A stretch of 64,000 bases of DNA from an uncultured Acetatifactor sp. (GTDB taxonomy: Bacteria; Bacillota; Clostridia; Lachnospirales; Lachnospiraceae), in assembly GCA_910585665.1 (NCBI GenBank), contig CAJUFI010000012.1, forward strand, positions 16,711-80,710, read 5' to 3'. Each line of letters opens with the position of its first letter. Position 1 is the stretch's first letter. Position numbers and translations under genes: made by a program. The notes beneath the pieces are model-generated. The model had not been told where the DNA came from and did not search any database. It saw only the letters and a list, made by a program, of their open reading frames with translations. This document shows, in pieces, positions 9,185 through 17,498 of this stretch.

Positions 9185-12016
9185 TCACCGCTGCCATGAG
9201 GCCTTTAAGGTCAAACAGGAGTCATGAGCCACAAGGATGGTATGCTTTGACGCCGCCGCATCGAAGACAGCGATGCCGTCCTCTATCCGGCAGAGAACGA
9301 TTCCATCCTTCTCCCAGGACAGTGCAGAGGCTTCGCTGCCGTCCACGGTAATATGAGCGCCGCCCACAGGAATGCGGATCTCAGCTGTGGTATTTGCGGG
9401 AATGGCAAAGCCATATTGCCAAAGCTCTCCCTGGAACTCAGATTCCACCTTGATCGGGCCATAGGCGCTTTGATACTCTGCCCTGACAAGGGGCAGGCGC
9501 CGATCCGGCGCAGGTGCCAGGCAGATCCGTTTGAATCCCGGCTGGCCTATGCCAATCCCTGCCATCGTGGCGAACATCCAGCCTGCCACAGCGCCATAGG
9601 CATAATGATTGAAGGAATTCATGCCCACATCGGCAAAGCCGTCCGCCACCGTATAGGAGTTCCACCTCTCCCATACGGTAGTGGCGCCCTGGTTCACCGT
9701 ATAGAGCCAGGAGGGATTCTGCTCCTGGAAAAGGAGGGTATATGCCACATCGTTTCTGCCGATCTTAGTCAGGGTATCCAGGATGATCTTCGTGCCAAGG
9801 AAACCCGTCTGGAGCCTGTTTCCATTTCGCTTGATATTTTCCAGCAGCTGATCGGTCACTGCATCCACTGATGACCGATCGGGAAGCAGGTCAAGGTAAA
9901 GCGCATACAGGCAGACGGATTGCTCCCCGCGTCTCATCTTTCCATCGGAAGTCACGAAGTTTTCAATGAAATAAGTTTTTTCATCGGCAAACAGAGAGTT
10001 GTATTTCTCAATCTGGTCCTCAAAGCCTGCCGCCCCCGCCATCTCGGCCATCATCTGCGCGTCCCAGGCATAGTATGCCGCCGCAAGGATGTCCTGGATC
10101 TCACCGTCATTGGATTCATAGGCTACCCAGTCGCCCCAGATGTTCACGGGGCCATGCTTCTCCGTGTTGCCCAGGAAGCCGTCCACATAATGGACCATGG
10201 AAGCCCAGTGGGTTTTGATGACAGATACGTCTCCGTACATCTGCCACAGGATATAGGGAACGATTACGCCAGCGTCTGCCCATCCGGTGCCCCCCTGTTC
10301 ATTGCCGTAGCGTCCTGTAGGCGCCACGCCGCCATAAGCGCCATTTTCCGGCTGGGCGTCCCGCACGTCTTGCAGGAATTTTTCCAGGAAGGTCCTGTTA
10401 TTCCCCAGATAGCATCCTGCCATGGCGAATACCTGTGTGTCCGCCATCCAGCCGTACCGCTCGTCCCGCTGAGGGCAGTCCGTGGGAACGCTGAGATAAT
10501 TGGAATACTGTCCCCATCTTGCCAGAGAGACCAGACGGTTGATCTTCTCATGGGATGTCACGATTTCTCCTGTATCCTCCTCCACCGAGGTGACTACCTG
10601 TGCGGTGACTTCTTTGAAATGGACCGTATCGGTGGCGGTTATTTCTATATACCGAAAACCGTAGTAGGTCATGGTGGGATGATAGTGTTCCTCGCCAGTC
10701 CCGCTCAAGGTATAATTTGTCTGCGCTTTTGCCGAACGGTAGTTGAGGTTATAGATACTGCCGCCAGGTCCATCGCTGCCCCGGGATTTCTCGCCCAGAT
10801 GGTCATTGAGTATCTCGCCATGCTCTATCGTGACCACAGTGCCCTGCCTGCCGCTGACGGTAAATGCTTCCCAGCCCGCGGCGTTCTGCCCGAAATCGAT
10901 AAGGGCGGTCTCTCCCGCGCGGAGGCTGAACTCCGCCTTCGCACCGGCCGGAATCTCCAGCTTGCGGAGAATGTTGATTCTGCCGTATCTATTCTCATCC
11001 GCATCCACGGCGCCTTGATAGATCGTGACAGATTTCCCATGACGTTCCAAATCGTCGCGCACGATGATGGGGCTTCCGATCCATGGGGTGACCTCTCCCG
11101 AGTACTCATGGTTGATCTCCGCATGGCTCCAGCCGCTGTCGTCATAGCCTGCACGCATGAACCCGAGATCCGTCTGCGCGTCATAGCTTTCCCCATTGTA
11201 GATATCCGCCGTCTCCATGGGCGATTCCTCCGCCGCCTTCCAGCTTTCATCGGTACAGATGACGTCCACGGTGCCGTCCGTATATCGGATGACCAATTTG
11301 CACAGATAAGCTATCCGTTTTCCGTAGTTTGCCGCGATGAGGCTGTTCCACCATCCGTTTCCCGTAAGCGCGGCAAGGACGTTTTCCCCCTGATGAAGCA
11401 TGGCGGTCACATCATAGGTGCTGTAGAATTTACGCTTTGCCATCTCAGAGGAGCCGGGCTTCAGCTCATGGTATCTGATTCGTCCATCGTCTCCGATTAC
11501 ACCCACCCGCTCGCCGTTGATAAAGTTCTCATATACCCCAAGGGCGGTGGAATACAGCCTCGCGCAGGAAATGTTTTTGGAAATGGTCATCGAACGCCTG
11601 AACACGGGAAGACGGCGTGCAGCAGCGTCCACGGCTTCAGCGGCGCTGATCCATCTGGCCTCGCCGAAGCCCTCCGCTGTGGGCAGCGCGGTCTCAAAGG
11701 ATGCGGATGCGCTGAGCATATTCTCCTTCTGGTCCCAGACGGTCAGCTCCCATGTGTAGCCGCTTGTAGCTTCCAGGCAATCCCCTCCATAGACAATATC
11801 ATGAGACTGGTCGGACATGACCTTTCCGCTATCCCAGACCATCCTGCCGTCCGTTTTCTTGACTACAATTCTGTATGCAGTCTGCCTTTGCCCGATGACA
11901 TTGGACTGCATCTTCCATGAGAATGCCTGATGCCCACAGTCGATTCCCAGGGGGCATATCCTGCCGTTCGTCCTTAAGTCGTACAGATATGCGCTGTTTT
12001 CGTTCCTAGCTTCCAT
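9185..12016 (-). CDS. GH78 family alpha-L-rhamnosidase
   Basis: This 943-residue protein has the usual GH78 layout: an N-terminal Ig-like domain, two beta-sandwich domains to about residue 480, an (alpha/alpha)6 barrel and a C-terminal beta domain. The hallmark SVPTDCPQRDERYGWMAD opens the barrel, and the acidic residues after CPQRDE are those used in catalysis in this family. It should release terminal L-rhamnose from plant or microbial glycans. No signal peptide is seen, so it probably acts on imported oligosaccharides or glycosides. The start is the ATG at 12016, with GGAGGAGG 8 nt upstream; an in-frame TTG falls inside that site. It diverges from an AraC regulator, which is probably its activator. 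Confidence 0.92.
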   Translation of the reverse strand: MEARNENSAYLYDLRTNGRICPLGIDCGHQAFSWKMQSNVIGQRQTAYRIVVKKTDGRMVWDSGKVMSDQSHDIVYGGDCLEATSGYTWELTVWDQKENMLSASASFETALPTAEGFGEARWISAAEAVDAAARRLPVFRRSMTISKNISCARLYSTALGVYENFINGERVGVIGDDGRIRYHELKPGSSEMAKRKFYSTYDVTAMLHQGENVLAALTGNGWWNSLIAANYGKRIAYLCKLVIRYTDGTVDVICTDESWKAAEESPMETADIYNGESYDAQTDLGFMRAGYDDSGWSHAEINHEYSGEVTPWIGSPIIVRDDLERHGKSVTIYQGAVDADENRYGRINILRKLEIPAGAKAEFSLRAGETALIDFGQNAAGWEAFTVSGRQGTVVTIEHGEILNDHLGEKSRGSDGPGGSIYNLNYRSAKAQTNYTLSGTGEEHYHPTMTYYGFRYIEITATDTVHFKEVTAQVVTSVEEDTGEIVTSHEKINRLVSLARWGQYSNYLSVPTDCPQRDERYGWMADTQVFAMAGCYLGNNRTFLEKFLQDVRDAQPENGAYGGVAPTGRYGNEQGGTGWADAGVIVPYILWQMYGDVSVIKTHWASMVHYVDGFLGNTEKHGPVNIWGDWVAYESNDGEIQDILAAAYYAWDAQMMAEMAGAAGFEDQIEKYNSLFADEKTYFIENFVTSDGKMRRGEQSVCLYALYLDLLPDRSSVDAVTDQLLENIKRNGNRLQTGFLGTKIILDTLTKIGRNDVAYTLLFQEQNPSWLYTVNQGATTVWERWNSYTVADGFADVGMNSFNHYAYGAVAGWMFATMAGIGIGQPGFKRICLAPAPDRRLPLVRAEYQSAYGPIKVESEFQGELWQYGFAIPANTTAEIRIPVGGAHITVDGSEASALSWEKDGIVLCRIEDGIAVFDAAASKHTILVAHDSCLTLKASWQR

Positions 12017-12096
12017 TGTGATTTCCTCCTCCAAAACTACAGAATGTGTATTGGGTCATTGCATCAAATAAAGCATAGCACATACTCGCGGAATTG

Positions 12097-12117
12097 CCTA
12101 TCGTTTCCTTTCGTTTT
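12097..12117. promoter_or_regulatory. Tandem 10-bp repeats, candidate AraC operator
   Basis: CCTATCGTTT is followed immediately by CCTTTCGTTT, one helical turn apart, about 80 bp upstream of the rhamnosidase start. Half-sites spaced this way on one DNA face are typical AraC-family targets. The nearby rhamnosidase promoter lacks a good -35, as expected for an activated gene. Confidence 0.4.
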
Positions 12118-12189
12118 CCATATAAAAAATATCGATTTTTGCAAATCATTTCAATTTGTTAAGGGTCCCATTTTGCTTTCCCCTTTCTG

Positions 12190-12218
12190 TTGACAATATC
12201 TTATGTCCAAACTAAAAT
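12190..12218 (+). promoter_or_regulatory. Near-consensus promoter for the AraC regulator
   Basis: TTGACA (12190-12195) and TAAAAT (12213-12218) are 17 nt apart, reading toward the AraC gene. Confidence 0.75.
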
Positions 12219-12273
12219 AGAATCATGCAAAACTCCCGTGCAGCCATACCTAAAAGTCCGGGCGTCTTGTTGA

Positions 12274-12333
12274 TGCACGCAAACCCGCAAGGGAGACAGG
12301 GCTTGACGCACAGCCGTCCCGGGATTGCGTGCA
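12274..12333 (+). promoter_or_regulatory. Structured leader of the AraC gene
   Basis: TGCACGCAA (12274-12282) is exactly complementary to TTGCGTGCA (12325-12333) in the leader of roughly 180 nt between the promoter and the start codon. The pairing would enclose a GC-rich segment. There is no T-run, and the function, if any, is unknown. Confidence 0.3.
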
Positions 12334-12402
12334 AGAGGCCACGAAACACCTCCTGGAGCCGCAAAGGCAGGTTACAGGACATTTATTGCAAGGAAATCCA
12401 CA

Positions 12403-13344
12403 ATGGAAAGGGAGGATTTGGTAAATATGCCCATACCTTTATCGGAATCACGGGATCTTTCCACGGCGAACCATTATTTTCCAGCCATGGAGCATAAACA
12501 TAATAATTGTGAAATTATCCTGTTCGTCAGAGGAAATCCCACCAATGTGGCCAATGGGAGAGCTGAAAAGATGGGAATCGGCGATATCTGTTTCGTCAGC
12601 GCGTCTGCAGTCCATGCCATACTGGACGCAAGCGAAAGCCACGAGCATCGAGATATCTATATTTCCCTGGAAAAGCTTGAAAAACTATGCCTCGATCTCT
12701 TTGATCGGGAATTCCTCGACTATCTCGTCCATACCCAGGACTCAGTAAAGATCGGGGCGGACAGCCATGAATTTGCAGCAATCCTGTCCCGCCTGGCAAG
12801 GCTTGAAATGAAGGAGCGTTTGGGGCACTTTGACCATAACCGCAATGCCTACAATATCTGCATCCTTTCTGTCATTGCCGATATTTTGGGAATGTGCTAC
12901 GAAGAAATCCATTGTAAAAGCGATCCCCCTCCAGGATGGCTTTATGAGTTCACTTCCCGTGTCAAGCTGCCTGAATATTTTACCAGATCCACAGCGGAAT
13001 TGATTGCCATGTCCGGATATTCACACACCAGGTTTTCGGAGTTTTTTCAAAGGTACTACCATATGTCTTTCAAGCATTATCTAAGGGAGCTTCGTATGGA
13101 ATATGCCAAGAACCTGCTCACTTTGTCGGACAAATCGATATTGGAGATTTCCGAAATGACCGGTTATGCAAGCGTCAGCCATTTTATCCGCATCTTTCGC
13201 GAAGAAAACGGGATTTCGCCACTGAAATACCGCAAAAGCCATGTATGTCCGGGCGGGCAGGAGAATCACGGAAGGAGCGCTGCCACTGGAGCGTCTGGGG
13301 AAGGAGGGCGTGATGCCGGTTTTCGAGGGCTTTCTGCCAGATAA
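12403..13344 (+). CDS. AraC-family transcriptional regulator
   Basis: This protein of 313 residues has an N-terminal cupin-like ligand-binding domain (HKHNNCEIILFVRG) and two C-terminal helix-turn-helix motifs (from STAELIAMSGYSHTRFSEFF and ILEISEMTGYASVSHFIRIF). The last recognisable family residues are SPLKYRK. The remaining 30 or so are Gly/Ser/Arg-rich and come from out-of-frame translation of a GDPD gene fragment, so the natural C-terminus has probably been replaced. The ATG at 12403 has AAGGA 8 nt upstream; longer in-frame starts lack a site. It is divergent from the rhamnosidase gene, which it probably activates in response to a sugar. Confidence 0.88.
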   Translation: MEREDLVNMPIPLSESRDLSTANHYFPAMEHKHNNCEIILFVRGNPTNVANGRAEKMGIGDICFVSASAVHAILDASESHEHRDIYISLEKLEKLCLDLFDREFLDYLVHTQDSVKIGADSHEFAAILSRLARLEMKERLGHFDHNRNAYNICILSVIADILGMCYEEIHCKSDPPPGWLYEFTSRVKLPEYFTRSTAELIAMSGYSHTRFSEFFQRYYHMSFKHYLRELRMEYAKNLLTLSDKSILEISEMTGYASVSHFIRIFREENGISPLKYRKSHVCPGGQENHGRSAATGASGEGGRDAGFRGLSAR

Positions 13345-13345
13345 G
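13286..13345 (+). pseudogene. 3' remnant of a second GDPD gene
   Basis: Read in another frame from the AraC gene, these bases give LERLGKEGVMPVFEGFLPDK. That nearly matches the last residues of the membrane GDPD (LERLEKEGVMPIFEGFLPDK, starting at 8991). A further short echo of the same sequence (TTTCTGCCAGATAAGGCA) recurs near 13397. Only the extreme 3' end survives, so this is a duplication or recombination scar on which the AraC frame now terminates. Confidence 0.7.
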
Positions 13346-13624
13346 GCAAGCGTGTGTCCGCACGTTCACGCCTCCTGGCGGGTCTCCAGGGCTTCGCTTT
13401 CTGCCAGATAAGGCATTGTGCCGCCCCGCCGGCATGGCCGGATTGCCGGTGCCGAACAGAAGCCTGATCTTATCCTCCAAATTCCTTGCGCCATGGCCTG
13501 GCAGGCGCGTTAAACGGGGGGCGTAAAATGATGCCGATATGGCTTGAAGCCCTTGAAAGGCTATGATAGAATGGTATGAATCATGAGGAATTGTCTTGAA
13601 TCTTCACAAGGGAGGAGCGTAGGC

Positions 13625-15166
13625 ATGACATACGTTTTAACAGATTTATGCTATCTATTTTTCATCTATTCTTTCCTGGGCTGGTGCATGGAGGTATGTT
13701 TTTCCGCGTTCAGCCGCAGGCAGTTCGTGAACCGGGGATTCGTGAACAGCCCGGTGTGCCCTATCTATGGGTTCAGCGCCGTGCTGTTCGCGGTGTTCCT
13801 GCCGGAGCTGACGGACAGGCCCTTCTTCCTGTTCCTGGGCGGAATGCTGCTGGCCAGTATGCTGGAATACGCTACGGGAATGCTGATGGAGAAGATATTC
13901 CATAAAAAGCTGTGGGATTATTCCGATATCAGGTACAACCTGAGCGGATATGTGTGCCTGCGATATTCCCTGCTGTGGGGCCTGCTGGCGCTGGGGACCA
14001 TGCTTTTCGCCAATCCTGTGCTGTGCGAGCTGCTGCGCAGGATACCCCGCCCGGTGACCTTGATTCTGCAGTGGGGCGCGGCGGGGCTGCTGGCTGTGGA
14101 CTTCATCACTACTGCCATGGCCGTCCTGGGCATGAAGGTGACGGCCAGGCGGTTGTCTGCGCTGTCCGAGGGGATGCAGCAGACTTCCCGGCTGCTGGAG
14201 AACAGGCTCACTGTTGGGGTGCAGCGGCGTATGCAGAAATCCTTCCCGGCCATTGACAGGGAGGTCATCGCAGAGGACTTTCGGGAAAAATCCAAGGCGG
14301 AGACGGCGATTTTCGCGGCGGGGTGCAGTTTCTATAAGCTGGTATCGCTGTTTTTCATCGGCGCTTTTCTGGGGGACGTCACGGAGACCATATTCTGCCT
14401 GCTGACCACAGGGGTGCTCATGAGCCGCAGCAGCGTGGTCTACGGGCCCTTCAGCATCGTGTGGGGGCTTGGCTGCGCGCTTCTGACCCTGTTCCTGTAC
14501 CGCTACCGCAACAAGAGCGACCGGTATATCTTCCTGACGGGCACTCTGCTGGGCGGCGCTTATGAATATGTCTGCAGCGTGTTTACAGAACTGGCGTTCG
14601 GTACGGTATTCTGGGACTACAGCGGGTTCGCATTCAACCTGGGCGGGCGCATCAATCTGCTGTATTGCTTCTTCTGGGGCATTGCCGCCGTGGTCTGGCT
14701 GAAGGCCATCTATCCCTGGCTGTCGGGGCTGATTGAGAAGCTGCCGGTGCGGGCGGGGAAGGTGCTGTGCAACTGTTTGATTGTCTTTATGATATTCAAT
14801 ATGATTATCTCTTCTTTGGCGCTGGCCCGGTACACGGAGCGCCATACCCAGGGGGCCGGTATGACCGCAGCCGACATGGCGGAGGACGGCCAGGGGAGCC
14901 CTGTAGACGCTGCCGATGACGGCCAATGGGGCTCCGCAGACGCTGCCGGTAACGGCCAATGGGGCCCCGCAGACGTTGCCGATGACGGCCAGGGGAGCCC
15001 CGCAGACGCTGCCGATGACGGCCAATGGGGCTCCGCAGACGCTGCCGGTAACAGCCAGGATGGTTCCACAGGCACTTCCGAAAGCCCCCTGGACTTATTT
15101 CTGGACGCCCATTTCCCGGACGAGCGGATGGAGCGAATCTATCCGAATGCGAAACTGGTGGAATAG
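13625..15166 (+). CDS. CmpB-type putative ABC transporter membrane protein
   Basis: This 513-residue polytopic membrane protein has two tandem copies of the 'putative ABC-transporter type IV' (CmpB-like) module. The first starts near residue 5 (FIYSFLGWCMEVCFSAF) and the second near residue 230 (YKLVSLFFIGAFLGDVTETIF). Each has several membrane helices and a conserved FWDYS or LWDYS segment. The start at 13625 has GGGAGG about 9 nt upstream. The C-terminal tail, about residues 415-490, is a hydrophilic stretch made of six 11-residue repeats rich in Asp, Ala and Gly. The substrate is unknown, and no ATPase gene is adjacent. Confidence 0.8.
   Translation: MTYVLTDLCYLFFIYSFLGWCMEVCFSAFSRRQFVNRGFVNSPVCPIYGFSAVLFAVFLPELTDRPFFLFLGGMLLASMLEYATGMLMEKIFHKKLWDYSDIRYNLSGYVCLRYSLLWGLLALGTMLFANPVLCELLRRIPRPVTLILQWGAAGLLAVDFITTAMAVLGMKVTARRLSALSEGMQQTSRLLENRLTVGVQRRMQKSFPAIDREVIAEDFREKSKAETAIFAAGCSFYKLVSLFFIGAFLGDVTETIFCLLTTGVLMSRSSVVYGPFSIVWGLGCALLTLFLYRYRNKSDRYIFLTGTLLGGAYEYVCSVFTELAFGTVFWDYSGFAFNLGGRINLLYCFFWGIAAVVWLKAIYPWLSGLIEKLPVRAGKVLCNCLIVFMIFNMIISSLALARYTERHTQGAGMTAADMAEDGQGSPVDAADDGQWGSADAAGNGQWGPADVADDGQGSPADAADDGQWGSADAAGNSQDGSTGTSESPLDLFLDAHFPDERMERIYPNAKLVE
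14873..15070 (+). repeat. Six in-frame 33-bp tandem repeats
   Basis: Six units of exactly 33 nt encode 11-residue repeats such as DAADDGQWGSA. Units 2 and 5 are identical; 1 resembles 4 and 3 resembles 6. This implies duplication of a three-unit (99-bp) block. Confidence 0.9.
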
Positions 15167-15182
15167 AAAAATATCGGAATTC

Positions 15183-15310
15183 GGATATCCTCTCGGAATC
15201 TCCAGACCACATAACACGCTGCTTTCCGGAACTCCTTTGGGTCGGTTCCCCCACTTTTCCAGGTGCCGTCCCGACCCAATGCCTGATTCTGCTTCCTGAA
15301 ATTCCGAGAG
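15183..15310 (+). repeat. Family B interspersed repeat, copy 1
   Basis: This 128-nt element is bounded by the inverted ends CTCTCGGAAT (15190-15199) and ATTCCGAGAG (15301-15310). It is close to the reverse-oriented copy at 52434-52561. It fills nearly the whole gap between the CmpB gene and the broken XRE gene. Confidence 0.85.
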
Positions 15311-15321
15311 CCTATACCAGC

Positions 15322-16216
15322 CTAAAAAGAGCCCTCCCCTATCCGCCTAAACGCCTCCGTTTCGCGCACAAAGTCAAAGACAGGATTTTCCATGGTCTTT
15401 TGCAGCCAGTCCATATAGCTTGCCTCAAAGTTCCTCAAGAATCCATCCTTGGAATAGGTGCCTTTGTCCGCGAACATGGAGGTGTAACTGCCTGATTGGA
15501 AATGATCCAGCACATGAGCATGTTGATATGCTTTATTCAGGGCGTCTACGGTTTTTTCGCTGTTCCGGCACTGTGCGTATTCTTTTGCTATGTTCATCCA
15601 GAGCATGTGCAGCCCAGTATGTTTATATCCGTAGTTCTCATCATATAGGAACAGCTGGTAGAGCTTTGCCACCGTTTCATATGCGAAGATTTTTTCTTCC
15701 GGGGTGTACTCCTTTGCACGCAGCATCCAGCCCACAGCATCGTCTATCAGACTGACATAAGCCACGATATTATGCTGTGCCAGTTCCAGCAGCTCCTCTC
15801 CCTTCAGGACGCATTCCAACACCACATTTCTGGTACAATAGTAATCCGGCAGTTTCTCGGCATACTCCCTCGCCTTTTCTTTGTCACCCTTTTTGTTGTA
15901 GGCATAGACGGTAGTCTGCAGCACCGCATACCGCTGCCTGTCCTCAATGCTTTTGCTGAGTATGGTCTCGCAGAGTTTTATGCACTCGTCCATATATTCT
16001 CCTTTATCAGTGAACAGCATGGAATGGGCCAGATTCTCCATGAGAGAAAGATTGTTCGGAAATTCCTTCAAAGCCTTCCGCATCAGGATGATATTATCCG
16101 CGCTCCCACTTCGACACGGCCTGTACAGAAATCCCAAGGTGGTTTGAAAGCTCTTCCTGGGTGTTTCCCCGTTCTCTTCGAAACGTTTTCAGATTCTCGC
16201 TGACCATGATATCCAT
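15322..16216 (-). pseudogene. XRE-type regulator with TPR domain, internally deleted
   Basis: The 5' part (16097-16216) encodes 40 residues of a normal XRE helix-turn-helix (TQEELSNHLGISVQAVSKWERG) and then hits TAA at 16094. In a shifted frame, starting at the same place, comes the C-terminal TPR part (from DNIILMRKALKEFPNN to the end at 15322) typical of HTH-TPR regulators. The rest of the DNA-binding domain and the linker, perhaps 100 residues or more, are missing at the junction. A deletion with frameshift is the simplest reading. A start codon with GAGAGG upstream and a promoter with palindrome remain. The TPR part might still be translated from an internal start, but it would have no DNA-binding domain. 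Confidence 0.75.
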
Positions 16217-16253
16217 AATTCATCCTCTCTTTCCTTTTTTCATGTTCTTCGTC

Positions 16254-16280
16254 ACAAGCGCTTGTTCTGATAGAATTATA
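16254..16280 (-). promoter_or_regulatory. Promoter and palindromic operator of the XRE gene
   Basis: On the minus strand TATAAT (16275-16280) is followed by the perfect palindrome ACAAGCGCTTGT (16254-16265), close to the expected transcription start. That would be a natural autoregulatory operator for an XRE regulator. No good -35 is seen. Confidence 0.5.
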
Positions 16281-16333
16281 GGATATCCTCTGCTTTCCCA
16301 TCACCGCTTCATTGTTGAAATCCATTGTTGAAA

Positions 16334-17239
16334 TCATAAAGCGTTCCCTGATATCTCCCCATACATCTCCGGCCTTCTGTCGCGGAACAGCCCCCAGCTG
16401 AACCGCAGCTCCTCAATCGCACGCAGGTCGAAGGTGTGCAGAATCACCTTCTCTTCCGTCCGTCCCGCGTCCTCCGCCACTTCGCCGGTCTCGTCCGTGA
16501 TAAAGGAGGAGCCGTAGAATGTCAGGGCGGAAGACTGGTTGTTATTGTTTTTGGACGGCTCCACTTTCTCTTCTCCGACGCGGTTGGCCGCTATCACCGG
16601 CACCACATTTGCCGCCGCATGCCCCTGCATGCAGCGCCGCCAGTGGGGCATGCTGTCGCATTCAATGACAGGCTCGGAACCGATGGCCGTGGGATACAGC
16701 AAAAGCTGCGCCCCCATCAGGGCCATGCACCTGGCCGCCTCCGGGAACCACTGATCCCAGCAGATGCCCACGCCAATCCGGCCATAGGCAGTATCCCACA
16801 CCCGGAACCCTGTATTGCCCGGGGTAAAATAGAATTTCTCCTGATAGAAATGGTCGTCGGGGATATGAGTCTTGCGGTATACGCCGAGGATCCGGCCGTC
16901 CGCGTCAATCACGGCCACCGAATTGTAAGTCACATTGCCCTCCCGCTCGAAAAAGCTCACCGGCAGCACCACTCGCAGTTCCGCCGCCACCTGTCTGAGA
17001 CGGCAGACTGCCGGATTCTCCTCAAGGGGCACCGCGAATCTATAAGAATCATAGTTCCTCTCCTGACAGAAATACCATCTCTCAAAAAGCTCCGGCAGCA
17101 GAATGACCTGCGCCCCCTGGGCCGCCGCTTCCCTGATATGCAGTTCCGCCGCTTCCAGGTTCTCTTCCGCCACACGGTTGCAGAACATCTGCACCGCTGC
17201 CACCGTTACCAGTCCCATCTCTTTCTTCTGCAATCCCAT
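16334..17239 (-). CDS. aguB: N-carbamoylputrescine amidase
   Basis: This 301-residue nitrilase-superfamily enzyme hydrolyses N-carbamoylputrescine to putrescine, CO2 and ammonia, the last step of the agmatine route. The Glu-Lys-Cys triad is visible in LLPELFE, YRKTHIPDD and GICWDQWFPEAA. The substrate-specific segments of AguB (HFYQEKFYFTPGNTGF and the C-terminal WGLFRDRRPEMY) are present, and its length is usual. AAGGAGG lies 5-6 nt before the ATG. It follows aguA with a 259-nt gap that contains a family B repeat, so the two genes may still be cotranscribed from the promoter at 18660-18688. Confidence 0.95.
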   Translation of the reverse strand: MGLQKKEMGLVTVAAVQMFCNRVAEENLEAAELHIREAAAQGAQVILLPELFERWYFCQERNYDSYRFAVPLEENPAVCRLRQVAAELRVVLPVSFFEREGNVTYNSVAVIDADGRILGVYRKTHIPDDHFYQEKFYFTPGNTGFRVWDTAYGRIGVGICWDQWFPEAARCMALMGAQLLLYPTAIGSEPVIECDSMPHWRRCMQGHAAANVVPVIAANRVGEEKVEPSKNNNNQSSALTFYGSSFITDETGEVAEDAGRTEEKVILHTFDLRAIEELRFSWGLFRDRRPEMYGEISGNAL

Positions 17240-17260
17240 CTGTTCCTCCTTGCCAGTATC

Positions 17261-17384
17261 ATATCCTCCCGGAATCTATAGGCCACATATCATGCTGCTT
17301 TCCGGAACTCCTTTGGGCCAATTCCCCGCTTTTCCGGATACCTTTCTGATATAATGCCTGAATTGCTGTCTGAACTTCCGAGAG
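17261..17384 (+). repeat. Family B interspersed repeat, copy 2
   Basis: This 124-nt copy lies between aguA and aguB. It begins ATATCCTCCCGGAAT and ends CTTCCGAGAG. It is more diverged in its second half than copies 1 and 4. Confidence 0.8.
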
Positions 17385-17498
17385 TCTGTTATCCTCTCTC
17401 CAAGTCCGTTCTCTTCTGCCAAAAAACATACCTTCTCTCCCCATAACGTCATCCCAGCACCAAATGCACTCAAATAAAACGGTACCAGACTCACACTT

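Noticed and set aside
9920..11920. Long plus-strand open frame opposite the rhamnosidase gene
   Set aside because: It is the antisense of a clear GH78 gene, has no ribosome binding site and reads like a reversed coding frame.
13655..15025. 456-codon minus-strand frame opposite the CmpB-type gene
   Set aside because: It is an antisense shadow kept open by the GC-rich codons and the 33-bp repeats of the real gene.
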